A stretch of DNA of 64,000 nt from Ectopseudomonas chengduensis (GTDB lineage: Bacteria; Pseudomonadota; Gammaproteobacteria; Pseudomonadales; Pseudomonadaceae). The notes under the pieces were generated by a model. The model was not told the origin of the DNA. It saw only the letters and a list, made by a program, of their open reading frames with translations, and searched no databases. Numbering within the stretch: position 1 is the stretch's first letter; each line of letters starts with the position of its first letter. Location of the stretch: assembly GCF_015712065.1 (NCBI RefSeq), contig NZ_JACFYZ010000017.1, positions 1-64,000 on the forward strand. Reading direction: 5' to 3'. Both the position numbers and the translations under genes were made by a program. This document shows, piece by piece, positions 1-8,614 of this stretch.

Positions 1-171
1 ATCCAGCTTTGCAAGCCCTTCATTCAACTTAACTTATTGATTAACAAGCAGTTTTTGAAGCGCTTCATCGCTGAAGTGGCGCGCATTCTACATGAGCACG
101 GCGAGCTGTAAACCCCCGACATGCAAATAATTGCGTAAATCGGATCAATCCCCCATCTATATAATAGAGGC

Positions 172-1395
172 TCAGATCACCCCTGCCTCGCGCAGCTCGG
201 CAATCTGCGTTTCACTCATGCCCAGCAATCTCTGCAGCAGGGCTTCGGTGTGCTGGCCCAGCAGTGGCGGAGCCGAACGATAGGCCACTGGCGTCGCAGA
301 CAGGCGCAGAGGACTGGCGACCTGCGGCGTACTGCTGCCCAGGGCATTAGGCAGGTCGAGACGCAAACCTCGCGCCTGTACCTGAGGGTCGGCGAACACC
401 TGCTGCAGATCGTTGATCGGCCCACAGGGCACGCCAGCCTTTTCCAGCTGCTCGATCCACTGCGCGGTGGTCTTGAATACCGTGGCCTGGCGCAACAGCG
501 GGATCAGCTCGGCACGATGGGCAACCCGGGCCTTGTTAGTGACAAAGCGCGGGTCATCGGCAAGGTTCGCAATACCCGCCACTTCGCAGAACTTACGGAA
601 CTGCCCGTCGTTACCCACCGCAAGGATGAAGTTGCCATCGGCACTGGGAAAATCCTGGTAGGGCACGATATTGGGATGGGCATTGCCCAGGCGCTTGGGT
701 GATACACCTGTCGCCAGGTAGTTCATGGCCTGATTGGCCAGGCAGGCGACCTGCACATCAAGCAAGGCCACATCTATATGCTGACCCACACCGGATTGCT
801 CACGCTGATTCAGCGCGGCCAGCACACCCACAGTCGCGTAGAGACCAGTGAGGATATCGGTCAGGGCCACGCCGACCTTCATCGGGCCGGCACCCTCCTC
901 ACCTTCCGGGCGCCCAGTCAGACTCATCAGACCGCCGAGGCCCTGGATCATGAAGTCATAGCCGGCACGCTTGGCATAGGGACCGCTCTGACCGAAGCCG
1001 GTGATGGAGCAGTAGATCAGACGCGGGTTGATCGCCTTCAGCGACTCGTAATCCAGGCCATAAGCCGCCAGGCCACCGACCTTGAAGTTCTCCAGCAGCA
1101 CATCGCACTGCGCGACCAACTCACGCACCAGGCGCTGGCCTTCGGACTGGGTGAAATCCAGGGTCAGCGACTGCTTGTTGCGGTTGGCACTTTGAAAGTA
1201 GGCCGCCTCACGCGAGTCATTACCCTCAGCATCCTTTATATAAGGAGGCCCCCAGTGCCGGGTGTCGTCACCGGAACCTGGACGCTCGACCTTGATCACC
1301 TCGGCACCAAGGTCACCGAATATTTGCCCGGCCCAAGGGCCAGCCAGCACGCGAGATAGATCAAGCACGCGGATATGGGACAGTGCACCGGACAT
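172..1395 (-). CDS. gcoT: CaiB/BaiF family CoA transferase, probable glutarate CoA-transferase
   Basis: Class III CoA transferase of 407 residues, a normal length for the family. The N-terminus (MSGALSHIRVLDLSRVLAGP) is the typical nucleotide-fold start, and the GYDFMIQGLGG segment holds the expected catalytic aspartate. It lies just downstream of gcdH on the same strand, so I infer that it moves CoA from succinyl-CoA to glutarate, feeding glutaryl-CoA to GcdH; this matches the ketogenic glutarate route known in P. putida. The start at 1395 is preferred over an in-frame one at 1428, because the extra 11 codons would be translated from a dispersed palindromic repeat. Family assignment is firm; the substrate comes from context. 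Confidence 0.85.
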   Translation of the reverse strand: MSGALSHIRVLDLSRVLAGPWAGQIFGDLGAEVIKVERPGSGDDTRHWGPPYIKDAEGNDSREAAYFQSANRNKQSLTLDFTQSEGQRLVRELVAQCDVLLENFKVGGLAAYGLDYESLKAINPRLIYCSITGFGQSGPYAKRAGYDFMIQGLGGLMSLTGRPEGEEGAGPMKVGVALTDILTGLYATVGVLAALNQREQSGVGQHIDVALLDVQVACLANQAMNYLATGVSPKRLGNAHPNIVPYQDFPSADGNFILAVGNDGQFRKFCEVAGIANLADDPRFVTNKARVAHRAELIPLLRQATVFKTTAQWIEQLEKAGVPCGPINDLQQVFADPQVQARGLRLDLPNALGSSTPQVASPLRLSATPVAYRSAPPLLGQHTEALLQRLLGMSETQIAELREAGVI

Positions 1396-1405
1396 GAGCT
1401 TCTCC

Positions 1406-1427
1406 GTAGGGTGCGCCACGCGCACCA
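1406..1427. repeat. Palindromic GTAGGGTGCGC-type repeat
   Basis: A 22-base element reading GTAGGGTGCGC-CAC-GCGCACCA, nearly self-complementary around a short centre. It sits between gcdH and the CoA transferase start. Closely related copies occur at 13269-13289 and, as an inverted pair, at 61766-61838. It looks like a REP-class intergenic repeat. Confidence 0.7.
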
Positions 1428-1451
1428 TGGATCAGTGAGAGGCGCGAGCCT

Positions 1452-2630
1452 TCAGAAGAACGCCTGAATGCCGGTCTGCGCGCGACCGAGGATCAGCGCA
1501 TGCACGTCATGGGTGCCCTCGTAGGTATTGACCACTTCAAGGTTGACCAGGTGACGGGCAATGCCGAACTCGTCGCTGATGCCGTTACCGCCGAGCATAT
1601 CGCGCGCCATGCGGGCGATATCCAGCGCCTTGCCGCAGCTGTTGCGCTTCATGATCGAGGTGATTTCCACCGCAGCAGTGCCTTCGTCCTTCATTCGTCC
1701 GAGGCGCAGGCAGCCTTGTAGAGCCAAGGTGATCTCGGTCTGCATGTCAGCCAGCTTCTTCTGGATCAGCTGATTAGCCGCCAGCGGCCGGCCGAACTGG
1801 TGGCGATCGAGCACATACTGGCGCGCGGTGTGCCAGCAGAACTCGGCGGCGCCCAGTGCGCCCCAGCTGATGCCGTAACGGGCGGAGTTCAGGCAGGTGA
1901 ACGGGCCGCGCAGGCCGCGTACATCCGGGAAGGCGTTCTCTTCGGGGCAGAACACGTTGTCCATGACGATCTCGCCGGTGATCGACGCGCGCAGGCCGAC
2001 CTTGCCGTGAATCGTCGGAGCGGAGAGGCCTTCCCAGCCCTTTTCCAGGACAAAGCCACGGATCTCGCCAGCATCGTCCTTGGCCCAGACCACGAAGACA
2101 TCGGCGATCGGACTGTTGGTGATCCACATCTTGCTACCGCTCAGGCGGTAGCCGCCGTCGACCTTTTTGGCGCGCGTGACCATGGAGCCCGGATCGGAGC
2201 CGTGGTTCGGCTCGGTCAGGCCGAAGCAACCGATATACTCGCCACTTGCGAGCTTGGGCAGATATTTCTGCTTGGTCGCTTCATTACCGAACTCGTTGAT
2301 CGGCACCATCACCAGCGAGGACTGCACGCTCATCATCGAGCGGTAGCCGGAGTCGATACGCTCCACTTCACGAGCGATCAGGCCATAGCACACGTAGTTC
2401 AGGCCACTGCCGCCGTAGACCTCAGGAATCGTCGCACCCAACAAGCCGGTTTCGCCCATTTCGCGGAAGATCTTCGGATCGGTCTGCTCATGACGGAAGG
2501 CTTCCAGCACGCGAGGCGCCAGCTTGTCGTCAGCGAACTGCTGGGCGCTATCACGCACCATGCGCTCTTCTTCGGTCAGTTGCTGATCGAGCAGCAGCGG
2601 ATCGATCCAGTTGAAGCTTGCCTTGGCCAT
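1452..2630 (-). CDS. gcdH: Glutaryl-CoA dehydrogenase
   Basis: FAD-dependent acyl-CoA dehydrogenase of 392 residues that oxidises and decarboxylates glutaryl-CoA to crotonyl-CoA in lysine/glutarate breakdown. Visible hallmarks are the FGLTEPNHGSDPGS flavin/substrate motif, the WITNSPIAD segment, and the C-terminal NTYEGTHDVHALILGRAQTG block with the catalytic glutamate in YEGT. The start at 2630 (MAKASFNWIDPLLLDQQL) matches the family N-terminus; an upstream in-frame ATG at 2675 would add unrelated residues. It is followed by the CoA transferase on the same strand and is divergent from the LysR gene at 2811, an arrangement that suggests GcdR-controlled expression from the shared 2631-2810 spacer. 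Confidence 0.93.
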   Translation of the reverse strand: MAKASFNWIDPLLLDQQLTEEERMVRDSAQQFADDKLAPRVLEAFRHEQTDPKIFREMGETGLLGATIPEVYGGSGLNYVCYGLIAREVERIDSGYRSMMSVQSSLVMVPINEFGNEATKQKYLPKLASGEYIGCFGLTEPNHGSDPGSMVTRAKKVDGGYRLSGSKMWITNSPIADVFVVWAKDDAGEIRGFVLEKGWEGLSAPTIHGKVGLRASITGEIVMDNVFCPEENAFPDVRGLRGPFTCLNSARYGISWGALGAAEFCWHTARQYVLDRHQFGRPLAANQLIQKKLADMQTEITLALQGCLRLGRMKDEGTAAVEITSIMKRNSCGKALDIARMARDMLGGNGISDEFGIARHLVNLEVVNTYEGTHDVHALILGRAQTGIQAFF

Positions 2631-2810
2631 TGCGAGAAACCTCGAAGCGATGAAGTGAGCGGTCGGCCTAGCCAACCCCGAATGGTTTTGATCCTAGGCC
2701 GGCTTCGAGCAGAGGACAAACGCAGAATCTGCACAGACCTGTGCATTCTTCTCACTCCGAGATAGTTTATTCACCTAAACCTATCGCTTACGAGTGAGGC
2801 TTTTGCATAC

Positions 2811-3707
2811 ATGCGTCGCAAGATACCCAGCACCGCTGCCCTGGTCGCCTTCGAATCCGCCGCTCGCCACCAGAGCTTCACCAAGGCCGCCGACGAACTG
2901 AACCTGACGCAGAGCGCGATCTGCCGGCAAATCGGCGGACTGGAGAGCTTTCTCAATGTCGAGCTGTTTCGCCGCTCCCGGCGCGGCGTGGTGCTGACCG
3001 AAGCGGGCGTCGCCTACAGTCGCAAGGTGGCAGCGCAGCTCGATGCAGTTGAGCGCGACACCCTGGCGCTGATGGGCAACCAGGGCACCACCAGCATCGA
3101 GCTGGCGGTGGTACCGACCTTTGGCACCCAGTGGCTGTTGCCACGCTTGCGTGCCTTTCAGCAACTGCACCCCGAGGTGACGGTGCACCTGACCAACCGC
3201 ACACGCCCCTTCCTGTTCGCCGACACACACTTCGATGCCGCCATTTATTACGGCGACGCCGAATGGTCGGGCACCGAAGCCCATTTCCTCATGCATGAGC
3301 ACCTGCTGCCGGTGTGCAGCCCGGCGCTGCTGGGCGATGCCCCAGTCGACGCCGAACGCATCGCCAACTTGCCGCTGCTGCAGCAGACTACACGCCCCTA
3401 TGCCTGGCGCCAGTGGTTCGCCGCCCAAGGCATGAATGTGGCCCGCGACATGACCGGCCCGCGACTTGAACTGTTTTCCATGCTGGCGCAGGCCGCTCAA
3501 CATGAAATGGGCATCGCCCTGATCCCACCCTTTCTGATCCAGCGCGAACTGGAAGAGGGCAGCCTGGTGATTGCCCTCGACCGCGCCGTACCAAACAACG
3601 ACCGCGCCTATTATCTGATGGTGCCGGAACGCAAGGCCGAGTCAGCGGCACTGAAGGCCTTTCGAGACTGGCTCCTGGCTCAGGCCGACGCCTACCGAGG
3701 CGCATGA
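2811..3707 (+). CDS. gcdR: LysR-family regulator of the glutarate genes
   Basis: LysR-type regulator of 298 residues. The N-terminal winged helix-turn-helix is clear (STAALVAFESAARHQSFTKAADELNLTQSAICRQIGGLE), followed by a periplasmic-binding-protein-like effector domain containing the VVPTFGTQWLLPRLRAF segment. Its subtype resembles GcvA-like regulators. It is divergently transcribed from gcdH with a 180-base spacer, the usual geometry for a LysR protein controlling its neighbour; homologous loci in P. putida use GcdR with glutarate as inducer. The regulator family is certain, while target and ligand are inferred from position. Confidence 0.85.
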   Translation: MRRKIPSTAALVAFESAARHQSFTKAADELNLTQSAICRQIGGLESFLNVELFRRSRRGVVLTEAGVAYSRKVAAQLDAVERDTLALMGNQGTTSIELAVVPTFGTQWLLPRLRAFQQLHPEVTVHLTNRTRPFLFADTHFDAAIYYGDAEWSGTEAHFLMHEHLLPVCSPALLGDAPVDAERIANLPLLQQTTRPYAWRQWFAAQGMNVARDMTGPRLELFSMLAQAAQHEMGIALIPPFLIQRELEEGSLVIALDRAVPNNDRAYYLMVPERKAESAALKAFRDWLLAQADAYRGA

Positions 3708-4175
3708 TCATCGCCGGAGCAAGATCGCTTTTAGCCCGCAGCGAATAGTTACGCCCAGAGACAGAACCCGTAGCGAACAATCGGTCACACTACATATGCC
3801 TTTCCAGGAAAAGTGCACAGCAACCACTACTTTCGGGCTATAGCACTATTCTGAACGGGTTGTTCGTTACTCTCCACACTCCTCCCGATTCGACCAGCGG
3901 TCATCCAGAGCGTGACTGCCTATACTGCCCTACAAGCTGCGCAGAATCTGCTGTCGGCCCCAATCTGCGCGGGCTGCACACAGTATAAAAATCCCTCATG
4001 GACCCATTACTTGTAGTAATGCATTTTTTTTACTCCATAACTTCTTGTAAGGGTTTGCGTTCGATTGCACAATCGCCGCGCTCGCCACCTCCGGCGGGTT
4101 ATGTGCTGATCCCCAATCGCCGGCGCGCCAGCGCAGTGCCCCGGTTCACAAAAAAGATCACGCAGGAGATTAGAA
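3708..4175. other. 468-base spacer and leader upstream of pntAA
   Basis: No convincing coding sequence: open frames here lack ribosome-binding sites or family resemblance. The spacer is more AT-rich than its flanks, contains a hairpin followed by eight T at 4005-4031, and ends with an AGGAG sequence (4164-4168) seven bases before the GTG start of pntAA. It should hold the transhydrogenase promoter, but I cannot place -35/-10 boxes with confidence. Confidence 0.6.
4005..4031 (+). terminator. AT-rich hairpin with T run in the pnt leader
   Basis: CATTACT (4005-4011) pairs with AGTAATG (4015-4021) across a three-base loop, and eight consecutive T follow at 4024-4031. The layout is that of an intrinsic terminator or attenuator. 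The stem is weak (five of seven pairs are A-T), and it lies 297 bases after gcdR and 145 bases before pntAA. It might end a short leader RNA or an sRNA. Confidence 0.35.
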
Positions 4176-5297
4176 GTGCACATCGGTGTTCCTCTCGAAA
4201 CCCATGCCGGGGAGACGCGGGTTGCCGCGACCCCAGAGACCATCAAGAAGCTGGTCGGCCAAGGTCATCAGGTGACCGTCCAGGCCGGCGCCGGCATCAG
4301 CGCCAGCATTCCAGACAGCGCTTACGAGGCTGCTGGCGCGACCATTGGCAACGACGCTGCCGCGTTTGGCGCAGACCTCGTGCTCAAGGTGGTCGCACCG
4401 ACCGACGCCGAGCTCTCTCATATGAGAGCCGGAGCGGTGTTGGTTGGCATGCTCAACCCGTTCTGCAACGAGACCATCGCGCGCATGAATGCTCGCGGCG
4501 TCACTGCCTTCGCCCTGGAGGCCGCACCGCGCACCTCCCGCGCGCAAAGCCTGGACGTACTGAGCTCGCAGGCCAATATCGCCGGCTACAAGGCCGTGCT
4601 GCTGGCAGCCCATCACTATCCGCGCTTCATGCCGATGCTGATGACTGCTGCCGGCACCGTTAAGGCCGCGCGCATTTTGATTCTCGGTGCCGGCGTTGCC
4701 GGTCTGCAGGCCATCGCCACGGCCAAGCGCCTGGGTGCGGTGATCGAGGCCTCCGATGTGCGTCCAGCAGTCAAGGAGCAGATCGAGTCTCTCGGCGCCA
4801 AGTTCGTCGACGTGCCTTTCGAGACCGATGAAGAGCGTGAATGCGCCCAGGGCGTGGGCGGCTATGCCCGACCGATGCCGCAGTCCTGGATGGAGCGTCA
4901 GGCCAAGGCCGTACACGAGCGCGCCAAACAGGCCGATATTGTTATTACCACGGCACTCATTCCCGGTCGCAAGGCACCGACGCTGCTGCATGAGGCAACG
5001 GTCGCCGAAATGAAGCCGGGCTCCGTGGTCATCGACCTCGCAGCAGCCCAGGGCGGCAACTGCCCGCTGACCGAAGCCGACAAGGTAGTGGTCAAGCACG
5101 GTGTGACCCTGGTCGGCCACACCAACCTGGCGGCACTGGTGCCGGCAGACGCTTCCGCCCTGTACGCACGCAACCTGCTGGACTTCCTCAAGCTGGTGAT
5201 CGACAAGGAAGGCCAGTTCCAGCTCAACCTCGAAGACGACATCGTCGCGGCCTGCCTGATGTGCAATGCCGGCGAAGTCGTGCGCAAGAACGGCTAA
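4176..5297 (+). CDS. pntAA: NAD(P) transhydrogenase subunit alpha, part 1
   Basis: NAD(H)-binding domain I of the proton-translocating transhydrogenase, 373 residues. It begins MHIGVPLETHAGETRVAATP, the conserved alanine-dehydrogenase/PntA start, and carries the nucleotide-fold motif ILILGAGVAGLQAIATAKRLGA and the GGYARPMP segment. A GTG start at 4176 is preceded by AGGAG seven bases upstream. The alpha subunit is split, with the membrane part encoded next door, as in P. aeruginosa. With PntAB and PntB it uses the proton-motive force to reduce NADP+ with NADH in the inner membrane. It opens the pntAA-pntAB-pntB operon. Confidence 0.96.
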   Translation: MHIGVPLETHAGETRVAATPETIKKLVGQGHQVTVQAGAGISASIPDSAYEAAGATIGNDAAAFGADLVLKVVAPTDAELSHMRAGAVLVGMLNPFCNETIARMNARGVTAFALEAAPRTSRAQSLDVLSSQANIAGYKAVLLAAHHYPRFMPMLMTAAGTVKAARILILGAGVAGLQAIATAKRLGAVIEASDVRPAVKEQIESLGAKFVDVPFETDEERECAQGVGGYARPMPQSWMERQAKAVHERAKQADIVITTALIPGRKAPTLLHEATVAEMKPGSVVIDLAAAQGGNCPLTEADKVVVKHGVTLVGHTNLAALVPADASALYARNLLDFLKLVIDKEGQFQLNLEDDIVAACLMCNAGEVVRKNG

Positions 5298-5308
5298 GGA
5301 GTAGGGAC

Positions 5309-5620
5309 ATGGATCTGATTTCCGACGGCATCTACAACCTGATCATCTTCGTGCTGGCCATCTATATCGGCTACCACGTGGTGTGGAACGTCACCCCGGC
5401 CCTGCATACCCCGCTGATGGCCGTGACCAACGCCATCTCGGCGATCGTGATCGTCGGCGCCATGCTGGCGGCCGCGCTTACCGTCACTCCGCTGGGCAAG
5501 ACCATGGGCACCCTGGCCGTGGCCCTGGCCGCGGTCAACGTGTTCGGCGGCTTCCTGGTAACCCGGCGCATGCTGGAAATGTTCAAGAAGAAGGCCCCGA
5601 AGGCCCAGGTGGAGAAGTAA
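5309..5620 (+). CDS. pntAB: NAD(P) transhydrogenase subunit alpha, part 2
   Basis: A 103-residue membrane protein forming the C-terminal transmembrane part of the split alpha subunit. It contains three to four hydrophobic helices (LIIFVLAIYIGYHVVW, AISAIVIVGAMLAAAL, LAVALAAVNVFGGFLVTRRM) and ends in a lysine-rich tail. The start at 5309 is supported by AAGGAG twelve bases upstream and the family N-terminus MDLISDGIYNLIIF. It lies 11 bases after pntAA and 3 bases before pntB. It contributes helices to the proton channel. Confidence 0.95.
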   Translation: MDLISDGIYNLIIFVLAIYIGYHVVWNVTPALHTPLMAVTNAISAIVIVGAMLAAALTVTPLGKTMGTLAVALAAVNVFGGFLVTRRMLEMFKKKAPKAQVEK

Positions 5621-5623
5621 TCG

Positions 5624-7060
5624 ATGAGCATGAACCTGATCACTGTTCTCTACCTCGTCGCCTCGGTGTGCTTCATCCAGGCGCTCAAGGGCCTGTCGCA
5701 CCCGACTTCGTCGCGACGCGGTAATGTCTTCGGCATGGTCGGCATGGGCATCGCCATCGTCACCACGGTCGGCCTGATCCACAAGCTGGGCAGCGAACTG
5801 GCCCTACAGGGCCTGGGCTTCGTCATCGCCGGCCTGCTGGTCGGCGGCAGCATCGGCACGGTCATGGCCAAGCGCGTGGAAATGACCAAGATGCCGGAGC
5901 TGGTCGCCTTCATGCACAGCATGATCGGCCTGGCGGCAGTGTGCATTGCCATTGCCGCGGTGGCCGAACCACAGTCTCTGGGCATCGTCGCCGGCATGGC
6001 CGACCCGATCCCGGCCGGTAACCGCCTGGAACTGTTCCTCGGTGCAGCCATCGGCGCCATAACCTTCTCCGGGTCGGTGATAGCCTTCGGCAAGCTGTCG
6101 GGCAAGTACAAGTTCCGCCTGTTCCAGGGCGCTCCGGTGGTCTTCAAGGGCCAGCACCTGCTCAACCTGGCCGTCGGGCTGGCCATTCTCGGCCTGGGCC
6201 TGGTCTACACCTTCACCGGCGACATCACCTCGTTCGCCATTCTGGTGGCGCTGGCATTCGTCATCGGCGTGCTGATCATCATCCCTATCGGCGGCGCCGA
6301 CATGCCGGTGGTGGTGTCGATGCTCAACAGCTACTCGGGCTGGGCGGCGGCCGGTATCGGCTTCTCGCTGAACAACTCGATGCTGATCGTCGCCGGTTCC
6401 CTGGTCGGCTCTTCGGGCGCCATCCTCTCGTACATCATGTGCAAGGCGATGAACCGTTCGTTCTTCAACGTCATCCTCGGTGGCTTCGGCGCCGATGCAG
6501 ATGCCGGTGCAGCCAGCAGCAGCCAGGAGCAACGCAGCGTGAAGTCGGGATCAAGCGACGACGCCGCCTTCCTGCTGACCAACGCCGACACCGTGGTCAT
6601 CGTGCCCGGTTACGGCCTAGCCGTGGCGCGTGCCCAGCATGCACTGATGGAACTGGCCGAGAAGCTGACCCATCGCGGCGTGACCGTGAAGTATGCGATC
6701 CATCCGGTCGCCGGGCGTATGCCTGGCCACATGAACGTACTGCTGGCCGAGGCCGAGGTGCCGTACGAGCAGGTGTTCGAGATGGAGGACATCAACTCCG
6801 AGTTCGGTCAGACCGACGTGGTGCTGGTGCTGGGTGCCAACGACGTGGTCAACCCGGCGGCGAAGAACGATCCGAAGTCGCCGATCGCTGGTATGCCGAT
6901 CCTCGAGGCCTACAAAGCCAAGACCGTGATCGTCAACAAGCGCTCGATGGCCAGCGGCTACGCGGGCCTGGACAACGAACTGTTCTACATGGACAAGACC
7001 ATGATGGTCTTCGGCGACGCCAAGAAGGTGATCGAGGACATGGTCAAGGCCGTGGAATAA
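5624..7060 (+). CDS. pntB: NAD(P) transhydrogenase subunit beta
   Basis: Beta subunit of 478 residues. The N-terminal two thirds is a bundle of membrane helices with the conserved MPELVAFMHSMIGLAAV segment, whose histidine is tied to proton conduction in this family. The C-terminal third is the NADP(H)-binding domain III, with VVIVPGYGLAVARAQHAL, the HPVAGRMPGHMNVLLAEA loop and the VNKRSMASGYAGLDNELFY motif. Length is normal. It ends the pnt operon, and a strong terminator follows 16 bases later. PntB works with PntAA/PntAB to make NADPH. Confidence 0.96.
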   Translation: MSMNLITVLYLVASVCFIQALKGLSHPTSSRRGNVFGMVGMGIAIVTTVGLIHKLGSELALQGLGFVIAGLLVGGSIGTVMAKRVEMTKMPELVAFMHSMIGLAAVCIAIAAVAEPQSLGIVAGMADPIPAGNRLELFLGAAIGAITFSGSVIAFGKLSGKYKFRLFQGAPVVFKGQHLLNLAVGLAILGLGLVYTFTGDITSFAILVALAFVIGVLIIIPIGGADMPVVVSMLNSYSGWAAAGIGFSLNNSMLIVAGSLVGSSGAILSYIMCKAMNRSFFNVILGGFGADADAGAASSSQEQRSVKSGSSDDAAFLLTNADTVVIVPGYGLAVARAQHALMELAEKLTHRGVTVKYAIHPVAGRMPGHMNVLLAEAEVPYEQVFEMEDINSEFGQTDVVLVLGANDVVNPAAKNDPKSPIAGMPILEAYKAKTVIVNKRSMASGYAGLDNELFYMDKTMMVFGDAKKVIEDMVKAVE

Positions 7061-7076
7061 GCCCTGACCGGTCAGA

Positions 7077-7107
7077 CAGGAAACCCGGCCATGTGCCGGG
7101 TTTCCTG
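7077..7107 (+). terminator. Intrinsic terminator of the pnt operon
   Basis: A perfect 13-base-pair stem, CAGGAAACCCGGC (7077-7089) with its complement at 7095-7107, across a five-base loop, 16 bases after the pntB stop. The T tract after it is short. Confidence 0.85.
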
Positions 7108-7197
7108 CTTATGTAACCAGCAAAAAAGCTGATTTTCAGGTCAATCATCGCGGCAAATCAATTTCAAACTGTACTGCTTGAAAGATCAACATTTTTG

Positions 7198-7242
7198 GGT
7201 TGCACCCAGTGAAAAATCTCGCTCAAGTTGGTTGCACCCAGT
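7198..7242. promoter_or_regulatory. Spaced 13-base direct repeat, candidate operator
   Basis: GGTTGCACCCAGT occurs identically at 7198-7210 and 7230-7242. The 32-base offset equals about three helical turns, so both copies face the same side of the DNA. The spacer 7108-7418 has no gene I can support and leads into the first DUF1127 gene. The repeat could be a regulator site; no protein can be named. Confidence 0.4.
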
Positions 7243-7418
7243 CTTTTCACTTATGGCCAGTACAGTAATATCGATTCCTGACCAAACAGTTACAAAGCAA
7301 CCTATCTAATAGCACGACAATTTCATCCAGCTGTGACTACTGAGCCACCACTGCGCTCGGGATAATTTGCCCATCGAAAGCAAACACCAGCGCCGCCACA
7401 AGCGGAAGGATGACCACC

Positions 7419-7634
7419 ATGGAACGTACCCTCAGTTCCGCCCTGCTTCAAACTCACAGCGTTGCCAGCGACAAATCGGCCTGGCTGCTCCGCGTTATCG
7501 CCACCCTCAGCCTGTGGCAGCGCCGCATCGTCAGCCGTCGTCAACTGGCTCGACTGGATGCCCGCCTGCTCGCTGACGCCGGCATTAGCGAAAATCAGCG
7601 TTACGTCGAACTGCAGAAGCCGTTCTGGCGTTAA
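7419..7634 (+). CDS. DUF1127 domain mini-protein (copy 1)
   Basis: A 71-residue basic protein ending in the YjiS/DUF1127 signature: WQRRIVSRRQLARLDARLLADAGIS followed by a charged stretch and a KPFWR tail. DUF1127 proteins are small, arginine-rich and often induced by stress or in stationary phase; in alphaproteobacteria some affect RNA turnover and phosphate or carbon metabolism. The start at 7419 is favoured by GGAAGGA eight bases upstream; an ATG at 7410 falls inside that site. A terminator follows 40 bases after the stop, so it is probably monocistronic. A second DUF1127 gene lies 225 bases downstream. Confidence 0.85.
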   Translation: MERTLSSALLQTHSVASDKSAWLLRVIATLSLWQRRIVSRRQLARLDARLLADAGISENQRYVELQKPFWR

Positions 7635-7674
7635 CACCCCCGCTTTGCTCCATCCCAAGTTGGGATCTTCTGAG

Positions 7675-7711
7675 AGCTCCACCGTCTCTGCTGCGGTGGG
7701 GCTTTCGTTTT
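7675..7711 (+). terminator. Intrinsic terminator after DUF1127 copy 1
   Basis: A ten-base-pair stem, AGCTCCACCG (7675-7684) with CGGTGGGGCT (7694-7703) including one G-T pair, followed by TTCGTTTT. It separates the two DUF1127 genes. Confidence 0.8.
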
Positions 7712-7858
7712 ATCTGCAACAGTCATCGCCCGAGCGAGCAGTACAGTTGCCATAAAACCGCCGCTGCCCCCGCACAATTCCCCCCGGTTGTATCTGCTCG
7801 CCTAAGAGCGCTTGCGAGAACATGAGCTGCCACCCTTGTCTCTCGACAGGAGAACGCC

Positions 7859-8062
7859 ATGGACCGCACTCACGAACCACTCTCGCAACTTGCACACGGC
7901 AAGACCCTGCACTGGCTCGGTCTCTACTCGACGCTGCGTTACTGGCAGCGCAACCGCCGTACCCGTCGGCAGCTTGCTTTGCTCAACGAGCAACAACTGG
8001 CTGACGCCGGCATCAGCACAGCGGAGCGTGAGCGGGAACTGGCCAAGCCCTTCTGGCGCTGA
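7859..8062 (+). CDS. DUF1127 domain mini-protein (copy 2)
   Basis: A 67-residue paralogue of the protein at 7419. The shared C-terminal half reads YWQRNRRTRRQLALLNEQQ then LADAGIS, and again ends KPFWR; the N-terminal 25 residues differ. AGGAG lies seven bases before the ATG at 7859. Tandem duplication with divergence of the first third suggests distinct partners or expression. The function is unknown beyond the family description. Confidence 0.85.
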   Translation: MDRTHEPLSQLAHGKTLHWLGLYSTLRYWQRNRRTRRQLALLNEQQLADAGISTAERERELAKPFWR

Positions 8063-8145
8063 GCCAGTAATGGAGCTAGGAATGCCGTTGGGCTAAGCTG
8101 CGGATGCGGGCAGAACAGCGCCCCGCCCTACCGGAGTTACCCCAT

Positions 8146-8469
8146 ATGCACCTGAAGAAATCCCTGATTGCAGCGCTCCTTTCATTAGGGCTGGCAGGCA
8201 CCGCCTGTGCCAGCAGCCTGGTCGCGACGACCGATACTCTGGGAGGCGCCCTGGCCGGCACTGCCGAGGGCAGCTCGGACGCGACCAGCTCGTTGCGCGA
8301 CATGAAACAGCTGCGCGCGGCGCGCGATGACGCCGCCAGTTTCGTCGCCAGCGCTGGCGCGATCCGCAGCGTACGACTCGAAGCGGCCCTGGCGCACATT
8401 CGCCGTCATGACGCCGCGCTGGCGACAGCGGATGACCTGGCCCTGGCTCAGGCCATCCTCAGCCTGTGA
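8146..8469 (+). CDS. DUF2388 family exported protein (copy 1)
   Basis: A 107-residue small exported protein. A signal peptide is visible (MHLKKSLIAALLSLGLAGTACA, cleavage after an A-x-A-like site). The mature part carries the DUF2388 signature SSLRDMKQLRAARDDAASFV, then an LEAALAHIRRH helix and a short C-terminal AQAILSL. The family is largely confined to Pseudomonas and has no known activity. The start at 8146 is chosen because the signal peptide begins there. A paralogue follows at 8615, and then the DUF4105 gene. Confidence 0.8.
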   Translation: MHLKKSLIAALLSLGLAGTACASSLVATTDTLGGALAGTAEGSSDATSSLRDMKQLRAARDDAASFVASAGAIRSVRLEAALAHIRRHDAALATADDLALAQAILSL

Positions 8470-8614
8470 AAACTTTGCACACGTCTATCGATAAGCTCGC
8501 TGCTGACCGACGCTGCATGGCCCCGTAAACTTCGCCTACTTGCCTGGTCGCGGGGAACCGCGCCGGCCTGTCCACGTCAAATCGTCCGTTCTGCAGTTCT
8601 CGGAGCTCCTTATC

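Noticed and set aside
1..171. A tRNA or 3' end of an upstream gene
   Set aside because: The segment is AT-rich with only a weak CTTCA/TGAAG hairpin; no cloverleaf arms or convincing coding frame are visible.
4170..5120. A 316-codon minus-strand open frame opposite pntAA
   Set aside because: It is a shadow of the conserved pntAA reading, with a His/Gly/Arg-rich composition and no recognisable domain.
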